13,921 nt of DNA, taken from an uncultured Bacteroidales bacterium (lineage in GTDB: Bacteria; Bacteroidota; Bacteroidia; Bacteroidales; UBA932). The notes under the pieces are model-generated. The model was not told the DNA's origin. It did not search any database and was given only the letters and a program-made list of their open reading frames with translations. Positions within the stretch are counted from its first letter, which is position 1; every line of letters begins with the position of its first letter. Location: the NCBI GenBank assembly GCA_900317065.1, contig ONFK01000015.1, forward strand, positions 1 through 13,921, read 5' to 3'. A program made the position numbers and the translations under genes. Shown piece by piece: positions 5,749-13,075 of this stretch.

Positions 5749-7530
5749 ATGAAAACCTTCCTGGAACTTCTGGCTCCGGCAAGAAATGCTGACATCGGCA
5801 TCGCTGCGATCGACTGCGGTGCCGATGCCGTATATATCGCCGGCCCGCAGTTCGGGGCTCGGAAGGACGCGGGCAATCCTGTCGAAGAAATAGCCCGCCT
5901 GTGCGAGCATGCGCACAAGTTCGGGGCGCGCGTGTTCGTAACCGTCAACATCCTCCTCCGGGATGATGAACTTGAAGAAGTCCATCGCCAGATGCTCGCG
6001 GAGCAGGAAGCCGGGGTGGATGCCTTCATCATCCGCGACATGCGCATCTGCACCTGGGAAGATATCAAGGTTCCCCTGCATGCATCCACACAATGCGCCA
6101 TACGCAGTGTCGAAGATGCCAGGCGCTGTTCCGAAGCCGGATGCAGCAGGATCGTGCTCGAAAGGGAACTCTCCCTTTCCACGGTCCGGGATATTTGCGC
6201 GGCCGTGGACTGCGAGGTTGAATTCTTCGTTCACGGCGCACTCTGCGTATGCTACAGCGGAGAGTGCAGATTGAGCGAGTACCTGAACGGACGGAGTGCG
6301 GACAGGGGGGAATGCGTGCAGGCCTGCCGTTCGATGTACGACCTGGTGGACGAATCCGGCAAGGTCCTTGTGAGGAACAAAGCCCTTCTTTCGCTCAAGG
6401 ACTTCAATCTGCACGACAGATTGCCCGAGCTCGCAGCGGCCGGTGTCTGTTCGTTCAAGATAGAGGGCCGCTTGAAGAGCATGTCGTATGTAAGGAATAT
6501 CACCAGATACTATTCCGACGCCCTGGACAGGCTGGTCGCCTCGGAACCGGAAAAGTATGCCCGCGCATCTTTCGGGAAGGTTTCAGGGGGTGTCGCTCCG
6601 GATCCGTGGAAGACCTTCAACCGCGGGTACACCGAATTGTTCCTGGACGGAAAGAGGGGGCGCTGGGCTTCGATGGACGCACCCAAATCGATGGGAGAAT
6701 TCATCGGAACCGTCATCAGAATCCGCCGGTCCGGCAAAGATTCCCTGGAATTGACGCTGAAACCCGCCTCCAGAGGGCTCGAGCTGCATAACGGCGACGG
6801 ATTCGCATTCGCAGGAAAATCAGGTGTTACAGGATTCCGCGGAGACCTATGTTCAAGTAACACAATTGTTTGCAGGTCTGTGGACGGACTTCGCGAAGGG
6901 ATGTCTCTCTACCGCAACATCGACACCGCCTTCGAGAAGGAGTTGGACATCAACCCCTGCCGCAGAGAGGTCCCAGTGGCATTGTCCGTTCATGTGCACG
7001 GCAAATGGAACATTGATGTTACAGCGGTTTCGGAGGATGGCAGGGAACTGTTGAGCCCCTTCAAGGCGGACCTGGAGAAGGCGGAAAACCGTGACCGGGC
7101 AGAAGCGATGCTCCGCGAGCAGCTTGGAAAGAGGAGCCTGCATTATCATTTTCATGTAGATTCGGTGGTTTCAGACGTCCCGGGAGCCGCCTTGCCCCTG
7201 TTGAGCGCGTCCACCATCAACAGCATCCGCCGCCTGACTGCGTCGGACCTGGACATGCTTCCTGTCGGATCGATACCGATGTTGAACGTCCGCGGGGCAA
7301 ATGGCGCAGCGGCCGTGGAATCCCCCGCCTCCGAGACGCAGAGCGATGCTTCCGCTGCACCGCTGATGCGATCGAAATACTGCATCAGATATGAACTGGG
7401 AATGTGCCCGGTTCATCAGGGGGCGAAAACCTCAGGGCCGCTCTACCTCCTCAACAATGGCCGCCGCCTTGCCCTGCATTTCGACTGCAAGGCCTGCGAA
7501 ATGAGTGTCAGCCGAGTTCCCAGTCGATAA
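5749..7530 (+). CDS. U32 family protein (peptidase U32 / RlhA-TrhP type RNA hydroxylation family)
   Basis: This 593-residue cytoplasmic protein has the U32 domain over about residues 4-300: LELLAPARN at 5-13, GADAVYIAGPQFGAR at 24-38, HASTQC at 111-116, VLERELSLS at 136-144, FFVHGALCVCYSGEC at 159-172, GRSADRGECVQACR at 181-194, LSLKDFNL at 214-221, FKIEGRLKSMSYVRN at 236-250. Cysteines 168, 172, 189 and 193 are at the conserved positions. A middle region with PKSMGEFIG (312-320) follows. The tail has a second cysteine group (C545, C553, C580, C583) in YCIRYELGMC and HFDCKACEM. The family is labelled a collagenase-like peptidase, but characterised members such as RlhA (23S rRNA) and TrhP (tRNA) act in RNA hydroxylation; I infer an RNA-modification role here. 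The start ATG lies two bases after the TPR gene, whose AAGTAAGG end can serve as ribosome binding site. Confidence 0.88.
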   Translation: MKTFLELLAPARNADIGIAAIDCGADAVYIAGPQFGARKDAGNPVEEIARLCEHAHKFGARVFVTVNILLRDDELEEVHRQMLAEQEAGVDAFIIRDMRICTWEDIKVPLHASTQCAIRSVEDARRCSEAGCSRIVLERELSLSTVRDICAAVDCEVEFFVHGALCVCYSGECRLSEYLNGRSADRGECVQACRSMYDLVDESGKVLVRNKALLSLKDFNLHDRLPELAAAGVCSFKIEGRLKSMSYVRNITRYYSDALDRLVASEPEKYARASFGKVSGGVAPDPWKTFNRGYTELFLDGKRGRWASMDAPKSMGEFIGTVIRIRRSGKDSLELTLKPASRGLELHNGDGFAFAGKSGVTGFRGDLCSSNTIVCRSVDGLREGMSLYRNIDTAFEKELDINPCRREVPVALSVHVHGKWNIDVTAVSEDGRELLSPFKADLEKAENRDRAEAMLREQLGKRSLHYHFHVDSVVSDVPGAALPLLSASTINSIRRLTASDLDMLPVGSIPMLNVRGANGAAAVESPASETQSDASAAPLMRSKYCIRYELGMCPVHQGAKTSGPLYLLNNGRRLALHFDCKACEMSVSRVPSR

Positions 7531-7903
7531 CCTTCAGGCCCTGTATCCGCTCGAAGTGCTTTACGTTATGGCTTACAAGCACGAGATTTGATGTTATCGC
7601 TGTCGCGGCTATCAGTAAATCGAAATTGTCAATTCTGTTCCCGGCCGTTTCCAAGTCTGACTTCAGCTTTGCAAAAGCGTTCAAGCCCTGGCTTATTGGC
7701 AGAATCGTGAGATTGTCCTTCAGAAAAGATATTTCGTGGGAGTGACGTTCAAAGCCGCCTTTATACGCACCATAAAGCATCTCCGCAAAAGTTATTTCGC
7801 TGATATTACAATTGTCCAGACCGACTGACGCGACATTCTGCCGGACAGTACGGTTACCTTTCAGCAACTCCACCAACACGTTGGTATCCAACAAATACGT
7901 CAT
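7508..7903 (-). CDS. vapC: VapC-type PIN-domain toxin
   Basis: This 131-residue single-domain protein is the usual length for VapC. It begins YLLDTNVLVELLKGN (3-17) with acidic D6. E41 follows in EITFAEMLYGA, then IDNFDLLIAATAI (91-103) with D92 and D95, and finally LVSHNVKHFERIQGLKVIDW (109-128), the usual PIN closing strand. These acidic residues are the expected Mg-binding site of an RNA-cleaving PIN nuclease, typically directed at tRNA or rRNA. The start overlaps the antitoxin stop by four bases (ATGA), the normal arrangement. The 3' end overlaps the 3' end of the U32 gene by 23 bases, in opposite orientation. Base composition is more AT-rich than its neighbours, suggesting acquisition. 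Confidence 0.9.
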   Translation of the reverse strand: MTYLLDTNVLVELLKGNRTVRQNVASVGLDNCNISEITFAEMLYGAYKGGFERHSHEISFLKDNLTILPISQGLNAFAKLKSDLETAGNRIDNFDLLIAATAITSNLVLVSHNVKHFERIQGLKVIDWELG

Positions 7904-8169
7904 AACTCGACAAGTTCTCTGGTCGATATCCGCCGGGATTCTTCGATATCTCTCAACAGTTCATCAGCTTCTTCGGGGTTCTCATACCATCCGCCACAGG
8001 AAATCGCAGAAAAAGGATCCTCTATTTCCTGCACGGACCCGACAACCAATCTGGAACCATGCAATTCCATACTGACAATATCCTTCTCTTTAAGAGCCAT
8101 CTTGTCCAGCATCTTCGACGGAATGATTATCCCAAGACTGTTTCCGATTCTTATGATTTTTCCGCGCAT
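7900..8169 (-). CDS. vapB: AbrB/MazE-type antitoxin of the VapBC pair
   Basis: This 89-residue protein starts MRGKIIRIGNSLGIIIPSKM, the swapped-hairpin AbrB/SpoVT DNA-binding fold (residues about 1-45), and continues into an acidic tail (DPFSAISCGGWYENPEEADELLRDIEE) that would wrap the toxin. I chose the ATG at 8169 over the in-frame ATG at 8214. A consensus promoter (-33 at 8222-8225, -7 at 8194-8201) lies between the two, so an mRNA from that promoter cannot carry the upstream start, and the AbrB fold begins at the downstream methionine. The protein should neutralise the toxin and repress its own promoter. The coupled stop/start with vapC fits one operon. Confidence 0.88.
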   Translation of the reverse strand: MRGKIIRIGNSLGIIIPSKMLDKMALKEKDIVSMELHGSRLVVGSVQEIEDPFSAISCGGWYENPEEADELLRDIEESRRISTRELVEL

Positions 8170-8193
8170 ATCCGCATTGTTTACGATATGCGC
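8164..8193 (-). promoter_or_regulatory. Inverted-repeat operator overlapping the vapB start
   Basis: GCGCATATC (8164-8172 on +) and GATATGCGC (8185-8193) form a perfect 9-bp inverted repeat with a 12-base spacer. It starts directly after the -7 box and ends over the vapB start codon (8167-8169). Its position is that expected for binding of a dimeric AbrB-type antitoxin that represses transcription. A hairpin in the leader that hides the start codon is a second possibility. Confidence 0.65.
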
Positions 8194-8225
8194 CAAAGGT
8201 AATAATATTTCCATATTTTACCAAA
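8194..8225 (-). promoter_or_regulatory. vapBC promoter of Bacteroidota type
   Basis: On the - strand TTTG (8225-8222) is followed after 20 bases by TACCTTTG (8201-8194), an exact match to the TTTG-N19-21-TAnnTTTG pattern. Transcription would start near 8188. Two small palindromes, CAAATTTG (8222-8229) and TGTTATAACA (8228-8237), overlap or adjoin the -33 element and may be further regulator sites. The promoter begins immediately downstream of the stop codon of the lipoprotein gene. Confidence 0.7.
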
Positions 8226-8237
8226 TTTGTTATAACA

Positions 8238-9425
8238 TTACTCCAGGGCAAAGCTGAGTTTGACATCGCCGAAGCGGCCTTCGATGGATTTCCCCTTTGC
8301 AAAATAAGTCGCACCGAGCTGACCGCGCCACACTACGTCGTCGGATGTGCGGAAGGGGATGTCTATGTCGAACCCATAGGTCTTGGACTTGATTTTTACC
8401 GAAGCGGAGCACTTCCAGTTGGTCCGCGTGCCACCGTCATCTTCTACGATAAGGAATGCAAGTTTGTCCAGCTGGTCCGAGAAGTCCGTCACGAGCACGG
8501 CGTTGAAGCGCTTCTTTTTCCCCACCTCGCTCCGCTTCACCACAACCACGAAATCGGTTACGGAAGGAGTGTAATTCTTGAGCTGTTCTTCGGTGGATGC
8601 ATAGAATCCGTTTACGCCGCCGCACCAGACGTGGAACTCCGATGCACCGGCAAACCATGGATCGTATTGCCTCAGCATGGTGAAATCTTTTATGTAAAGA
8701 TTGTACTTCCCGACATCTTCGTCTTCTTCGTCTTCTTCGTCTTCTTCGTCGTCCCACCACGATTTGGCGGAAATGAGGGAACTCAACGGGATGCTGCCGC
8801 AGTCGTCGTTCAGGTTTATCACCCACACCGGGCGCTCCCTCGCCACGGTTTCATCGACGAAAACCGAATCGGCGACCTCATATCCGTCCGCACCGGGGCT
8901 GATGACGTACGCATAGTTCGATTCCGCTCCGTTCCCGGGATCAAAGGTGACCAGGGGGAGAGTTTCTCCGTCCCATTCTTCGGAATACGGCCAGTATATC
9001 TGCATTCCGGAGTCGCGCAGGTCGTCGAGATAGCGCTGCACATCGGAGGCGCCGCTCTTGGTAGAAGCCGAGGTCTTCTTTGCAAGATACTCTTCTATGA
9101 GCGACTTGATAGGGACGGAATAGGCTGCGGACGCCTTCACCGCCTTAGTACGGTCGTCCCCCACGCCGGCCCCGGGTATTGTCAGCAGGTCCAGCATCAT
9201 GTATTCTTCGTCGTAACCATTGGCCGAAGAAGAACTCACGGCATCGTACACTTCGCCCATCTGTGCACTGCCGATTGGCAGAGACGACAGCATCCGGGCA
9301 ACGTCTCTTTTCGACATCAGCGAATTCTGTCTGTAGTTGTCAACCGCTTCGCCACCACGGTTGCAGGCGCTTGCGGAGAGCAGCACCACCGTCGCCGCAA
9401 TCAGGATTTCAGATAAAGTTTTCAT
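8238..9425 (-). CDS. Putative lipoprotein of unknown function with an acidic repeat
   Basis: The ATG at 9425 starts a lipoprotein-like signal: MKTLSEILIAATVVLLSASA and then C21, followed by NRGG. The box (SASAC) is loose by enterobacterial standards but acceptable for Bacteroidota. An in-frame ATG 21 bases upstream would only add a charged prefix. The mature part, 375 residues, has no fold I recognise. Visible pieces are YMMLDLLTIPGAG near 75-87, MQIYWPYSEEWDG at 141-153, RPVWVINLNDD at 198-208, an acidic run of D and E at about 225-237 coded by a nine-base repeat, and a beta-rich C-terminus (YGFDIDIPFRTSDDVVW). Bacteroidota carry many uncharacterised lipoproteins of this size. The gene stands alone between the ddl terminator and vapBC, which are on the same strand. 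Confidence 0.72.
   Translation of the reverse strand: MKTLSEILIAATVVLLSASACNRGGEAVDNYRQNSLMSKRDVARMLSSLPIGSAQMGEVYDAVSSSSANGYDEEYMMLDLLTIPGAGVGDDRTKAVKASAAYSVPIKSLIEEYLAKKTSASTKSGASDVQRYLDDLRDSGMQIYWPYSEEWDGETLPLVTFDPGNGAESNYAYVISPGADGYEVADSVFVDETVARERPVWVINLNDDCGSIPLSSLISAKSWWDDEEDEEDEEDEDVGKYNLYIKDFTMLRQYDPWFAGASEFHVWCGGVNGFYASTEEQLKNYTPSVTDFVVVVKRSEVGKKKRFNAVLVTDFSDQLDKLAFLIVEDDGGTRTNWKCSASVKIKSKTYGFDIDIPFRTSDDVVWRGQLGATYFAKGKSIEGRFGDVKLSFALE
8714..8756 (-). repeat. Nine-base tandem repeat coding an Asp-Glu run
   Basis: On the + strand GTCTTCTTC is repeated three times perfectly (8721-8729, 8730-8738, 8739-8747), flanked by partial units (ATCTTC before, GTCGTC after). On the coding strand it gives DDEEDEEDEEDED. 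The unit is a multiple of three, so gain or loss of copies would change the acidic run but not the frame. Confidence 0.85.
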
Positions 9426-9446
9426 ACCCCACTTTCGTTTTTGCAA

Positions 9447-9554
9447 AGTGAGGAAGAATTATCCGTTTAATTTGCGTTTTAATCGTTTAATTCACGAAAA
9501 AGGCATCCGGGCGGCCTGCATCCGCGAAATGACCGTCCGGTCACAACACGCAAA
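9447..9554. other. Intergenic stretch with phased repeats and a palindrome
   Basis: This stretch lies upstream of the lipoprotein gene. CGTTTAATT occurs at 9464-9472 and 9484-9492, with a variant CGTTTTAAT at 9475-9483, giving three units about ten bases apart on one face of the helix. Further on, TGACCGTCCGGTCA (9530-9543) is an inverted repeat with 6-bp arms. Either could be a regulator site. No full promoter consensus was found; TCACTTTG at 9442-9449 on the - strand matches the -7 pattern with one mismatch. Confidence 0.35.
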
Positions 9555-9593
9555 CACCCCCTGAAACATAAATTATATATGTTTGAGGGGGTG
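9555..9593 (-). terminator. Long hairpin terminator after ddl
   Basis: CACCCCCT (9555-9562) pairs with AGGGGGTG (9586-9593). After a single G-G mismatch, AAACATA (9564-9570) pairs with TATGTTT (9578-9584), leaving a 7-base loop. It lies 24 bases beyond the ddl stop. On the - strand the stem is followed by TTTGCGTG, a weak U tract, so it is a likely but not classic intrinsic terminator. Its symmetry allows it to fold from either strand. Confidence 0.65.
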
Positions 9594-9616
9594 ATATGGA
9601 ATGTCGGCCGAGTGCG

Positions 9617-10633
9617 TCAGCCGTTTTCGATGATGTCGGTAAGGAAGTCAGTAATGTCGATGCCGGCGGCGCGCACCATCTTGGGAACCAGAGATGCACT
9701 GGTCATGCCGGGGATGGTATTGACCTCCAGGAAATAAAGCCCGTCTTCGGCGTAAATGTAGTCCATGCGCACAAGGCCGGAACAGTCCAGATTCTCATAT
9801 ATCCTGGCGGTAGTGCCCTGGACCAGGCTGACAATCTCTTCCGATGCTTCCGCGGGGCAGACTTCCTGGCTGTGGCCGTTGTATTTCGCATCGTAGTCGA
9901 AGTACTCGTTTTCGGTAATGATCTCGATGATGGGCAGGGTATGCACAACCCCCGACGTGCGATATGCGGCGCAGGTGAATTCACGCCCCGAAATGCCCTG
10001 CTCTACGAGGACGGTGGGGCCTTCGGAGAAGGCGTATCCGATAGCCGTGGCGAGTTCGGAAGGGGCGACGACCCTGGTGACGCCGAAACTGGAACCGCCG
10101 ATGGTAGGCTTGACGAAAACCGGGAACTTCAAGGATGAGGCGACCTGGGCGGAAAAAGCCTCCAGATCGGCCCCCTTGTGGACGAATGCGTCCGGCGCGC
10201 ACTTCACTATGCCGAGGTCGCGGATATAACTCTTGCAGGCGTATTTGTCGAAAGCGATGGCGCTGACTGCCGAAGAGCAGGTGCTGAAAGGAATGCCCAG
10301 CATCTCAAGATAGCCCTGCAGCTGGCCGCTCTCTCCGGGAGCTCCGTGCTGCATGACGTAAACGTAGTCGAAACGCACCTTTTCTCCGAGCACCGTAACG
10401 CTGAAGTCGGTCTTGTCGACCTCGGGACGGGCACCCTCCGGGAAGGTGACGCGCATTGCATCCTTCTTTTTGCAGGCGACGAGCTGCCATTTGCCGAAAC
10501 GGGCAAAAATCTCATATACGTCATAACGGTCTCCGTCGATGCGGGATGCCGTGAATTCTCCGCTGCGGCATGCTACCTCCCATTCGGAGGAATCGCTTCC
10601 GTAGACTACAGCAATGGATCTGTACTTTGCCAT
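9617..10633 (-). CDS. ddl: D-alanine--D-alanine ligase
   Basis: This 338-residue ATP-grasp enzyme joins two D-alanines for the peptidoglycan stem peptide in the cytoplasm. Seen: an N-terminal strand IAVVYGSDSSEWEVACRSGE (7-26) typical of Bacteroidota Ddl, the HGAPGESGQLQGYLEMLGIPF block (96-116), KFPVFVKPTIGGSSFGVTRV (169-188) with the ATP-binding loop, EFTCAAY (218-224), YFDYDAKY (244-251), GLVRMDYIYAEDGLYFLEVNTIPGMTSAS (286-314) with the metal-binding E303 and N305. The position usually D or N in HG-x2-GE[DN]G is serine here. The start is the ATG at 10633, one base after the TGA of the PBP gene; an in-frame upstream ATG at 10696 would add 21 basic residues inside the PBP coding end and is unlikely. 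Translation is probably coupled to the PBP gene. Confidence 0.93.
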   Translation of the reverse strand: MAKYRSIAVVYGSDSSEWEVACRSGEFTASRIDGDRYDVYEIFARFGKWQLVACKKKDAMRVTFPEGARPEVDKTDFSVTVLGEKVRFDYVYVMQHGAPGESGQLQGYLEMLGIPFSTCSSAVSAIAFDKYACKSYIRDLGIVKCAPDAFVHKGADLEAFSAQVASSLKFPVFVKPTIGGSSFGVTRVVAPSELATAIGYAFSEGPTVLVEQGISGREFTCAAYRTSGVVHTLPIIEIITENEYFDYDAKYNGHSQEVCPAEASEEIVSLVQGTTARIYENLDCSGLVRMDYIYAEDGLYFLEVNTIPGMTSASLVPKMVRAAGIDITDFLTDIIENG

Positions 10634-10634
10634 A

Positions 10635-12977
10635 TCATTCAAAAAAGTAATCTTCTTCTGTCTTGTTTTCCTCCTGGCCTTCAGCGGTAGTCTCAATGTC
10701 TCCGCCGGTGCAGTCGAGGTTGAAAGATGCCCCTGCGGGCGCGATGAAACGGTCTCCTTCGCTGAACAATCCGTCCGCCAGGCATTTCTTCATCCAGATG
10801 CCCCAGATGGGCAGGGCCATGTTCGAGCCGCTTCCGAGGGCGAGGGAATTGAAGTGTATCTGCCGGTCCTCTCCTCCTACCCAAACGCCGCAGGTGATGG
10901 AAGGGGTATAGCCGATGAACCATCCGTCGGAGTTGTCGTTGGTGGTTCCGGTCTTGCCCGCAATGTCTCCCTTGAGCCCGTATGTCGAACGCAGGCGGGC
11001 GCCGGTGCCGTGGTTGACCACGCCCTGCATCAGGTTGACCATAAGATAAGCCGTGTTTTCCCCGATGGCTTCGCGCTTGCGGTTCGTGAATTCGGACAGG
11101 ACGTTGCCCTGGCTGTCCTCGATGCGGGTGACGTACATGGGAGTGATGTAGACTCCCTTGGACGGAAGGGCGTTGTATGCCGCGACCATTTCCTGAATGG
11201 AGATGTCGGCCGCACCTACGCAGAGGGCGTAAACCTCCTCCAGATGGCTGTGCACGCCCATCTTGTGCATCATCTCGGCCATTGCGTGAGGCCCGAACTG
11301 CTTCATGAGATAGGCGGAGATATTGTTGGAGGAGTGGGTGAGGCCCCACTTGAGGGTTACGGTCTTGCCTATCCACTCATCCTTGTCGGTGGAGCGCGGC
11401 GTCCAGTCGGTGCCGTCACCGGCGATGAAGGACTGGGGCACGTTGATGACCTTGTCGCAGGGAGACATACCCTCCTGCATTGCGAGAGTATAGAGAAACG
11501 GTTTGATGGTGGAACCCACCTGACGCTTGCCCTGTCCGACGTTGTCGTATTTGAAATAGCGGTAGTTGGGCCCTCCGACATAGGCTTTGATATGGCCCGT
11601 CACCGGCTCGATGGCTACCATGCCGCAACGCAGGACGCTCTTGTACCAGAGTATGGAATCGTTGGGAGTCATCACAGTGTCGATGTATCCCTTCTTGTTC
11701 CAGGCGAAAACACGCATCTTGACAGGCTTGTCGAACTGCGCCAGTATCTCGGCCTCGCCGACTCCAGCCTTGCGCTGAAGGCGGAAGCGGTCGCTCCAAC
11801 GGCGGGCATTGCTCATCAGGCGGTCCCGTGTGGCCTTGTCGACATCTCCCGCGAAGGGGGCGTTTTTCTTCCACTTGTTTTCACGGTCGAAGGCCTTCTG
11901 CAGATTCTGCCCGAGATGCTCGGCCACCGCCTGCTCGGCGTTCTGCTGCATGCGGTAGTTGATGGTGGTGTAGATGCGCAGGCCGTCCTTGTCGAGATTG
12001 TATTTCTCTCCGCCCGGTTTCTTGTTCTTGTTGAGCCAGCCGTAGAGCTCGTCGTCGCGCCAGCGCAGGGAATCCGCGGTATAATCCTCCGGATACTGAT
12101 AGTTGCTGCGCTTGGGCTTCTCCGCGTTCATATCGCGGCGGAGCATATCCCGGAAGTAGGGGGCGAGCCCGGCATTGTGGTCCCGGACCTGATAGATGAG
12201 GTTGATGGGTATCTGCTGGATGGAATCGGCCTCCGCCTTGGAAATATACTTGTTTTTCGCCATCCGGCCTATCACGAAGTTGCGGCGCCCCAGGGCGCGT
12301 TCGGGATTGATGACAGGATTGTAGCGGGTGGGTTTGTTGACCATTCCCACGAGGGTGGCGGCCTCCTCTACGCTAAGTTCGGAGGGAAGTTTGTCGAAAA
12401 AGGTCTCGGATGCGGCGCGTATGCCGTAGGCGCTGCTGCCGAAGAACACGGAATTCAGATACATCACGAGTATCTCGTCCTTGGTGTAGTTGCGTTCGAG
12501 CTTGACGGCGGTGATCCACTCCTTGAGCTTTATCCACACCATTCCTATCTTGCCGACTCCCTCCTTGCGGGGATAAAGGGTCTTCGCGAGCTGCTGGGTT
12601 ATCGTAGAACCGCCGCCCTGGCTGCTGTCCCGCATCAGTATCGTCTTTACCGCCACGCGGACAAGGCCCTTCGTGTCGATGCCGGAGTGCTTGCGGAAAC
12701 GTGCGTCTTCGGTTGCGATGGTGGCCGCGACAAGGTTGGGAGAAAGCTCGTCGTAGCTGACAAAAGTACGGTTTTCTATATGGAAGGTGGTGAGCACTTC
12801 ACCCCCGTCTGCAATCACCTGCGTGGCAAGCTTGCTGTCCGGGTGCTCGAGCTCCTCGAAGGAAGGGATCTTTGCGAACATCCACACGAGCAGCAGGAGG
12901 AACAGGATCAGGGCGAAGGGCGCGGTGACCAGTATCCAGAACCACTTTATTATTTTTTTCTTCGTTGCGTCTTCCAT
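10635..12977 (-). CDS. Class A penicillin-binding protein (glycosyltransferase-transpeptidase)
   Basis: This 780-residue protein polymerises lipid II and crosslinks the glycan strands in the periplasm. A short cytoplasmic tail and one membrane helix (about 12-35) anchor it. The GT51 domain follows: ATEDARFRKHSGID (87-101) with catalytic E90, GGSTITQQLAKTL (122-134), and LKEWITAVKLERNYTKDEILVMYLN (151-175). The transpeptidase domain has the serine motif STIK (S489-K492), SSN (549-551) and KTGTT (675-679). The length and the order of domains fit the PBP1A/MrcA type. The C-terminal tail from about 755 is acidic. The ATG at 12977 is preceded by an AT-rich leader with a TACCTTTG box. The product feeds into the same pathway as the next gene, ddl. 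Confidence 0.94.
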   Translation of the reverse strand: MEDATKKKIIKWFWILVTAPFALILFLLLLVWMFAKIPSFEELEHPDSKLATQVIADGGEVLTTFHIENRTFVSYDELSPNLVAATIATEDARFRKHSGIDTKGLVRVAVKTILMRDSSQGGGSTITQQLAKTLYPRKEGVGKIGMVWIKLKEWITAVKLERNYTKDEILVMYLNSVFFGSSAYGIRAASETFFDKLPSELSVEEAATLVGMVNKPTRYNPVINPERALGRRNFVIGRMAKNKYISKAEADSIQQIPINLIYQVRDHNAGLAPYFRDMLRRDMNAEKPKRSNYQYPEDYTADSLRWRDDELYGWLNKNKKPGGEKYNLDKDGLRIYTTINYRMQQNAEQAVAEHLGQNLQKAFDRENKWKKNAPFAGDVDKATRDRLMSNARRWSDRFRLQRKAGVGEAEILAQFDKPVKMRVFAWNKKGYIDTVMTPNDSILWYKSVLRCGMVAIEPVTGHIKAYVGGPNYRYFKYDNVGQGKRQVGSTIKPFLYTLAMQEGMSPCDKVINVPQSFIAGDGTDWTPRSTDKDEWIGKTVTLKWGLTHSSNNISAYLMKQFGPHAMAEMMHKMGVHSHLEEVYALCVGAADISIQEMVAAYNALPSKGVYITPMYVTRIEDSQGNVLSEFTNRKREAIGENTAYLMVNLMQGVVNHGTGARLRSTYGLKGDIAGKTGTTNDNSDGWFIGYTPSITCGVWVGGEDRQIHFNSLALGSGSNMALPIWGIWMKKCLADGLFSEGDRFIAPAGASFNLDCTGGDIETTAEGQEENKTEEDYFFE

Positions 12978-13000
12978 TTTTTAATCTTCGATTAGAATTA

Positions 13001-13008
13001 CAAAGGTA
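13001..13008 (-). promoter_or_regulatory. Candidate -7 box for the PBP-ddl operon
   Basis: On the - strand TACCTTTG matches TAnnTTTG and would place the transcript start near 12994, about 17 bases before the ATG. The nearest TTTG upstream (13026-13023) leaves only 14 bases, shorter than the usual 19-21, so the -33 element is uncertain. Confidence 0.5.
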
Positions 13009-13027
13009 AATTTTTTTGGCGACAAAT

Positions 13028-13059
13028 TTTGAAAATTAGCGAGTTTGTGTTTTACTTTG
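13028..13059 (+). promoter_or_regulatory. Candidate topA promoter
   Basis: TTTG (13028-13031), 20 bases, then TTACTTTG (13052-13059) fits the Bacteroidota pattern with one mismatch in the -7 box. Transcription would begin near 13066, about 10 bases before the topA ATG. It faces away from the PBP promoter within the same 98-base gap, so the two may influence each other. Confidence 0.5.
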
Positions 13060-13075
13060 CAGAAAATTGAATGTT

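Noticed and set aside
8170..8214. Longer vapB start at the ATG at 8214
   Set aside because: The consensus -7 box lies at 8194-8201, downstream of that ATG, and the added residues precede the AbrB fold.
10634..10696. Longer ddl start at 10696
   Set aside because: It would add a basic stretch read from the PBP 3' end. The MAKYRSIAVVYGSDSSEW start is the family's normal N-terminus.
10614..12995. A 793-codon open frame on the + strand
   Set aside because: It is completely antisense to the PBP gene, whose catalytic motifs are all present. The antisense product has no recognisable domain; GC-rich codon use leaves the opposite frame open.
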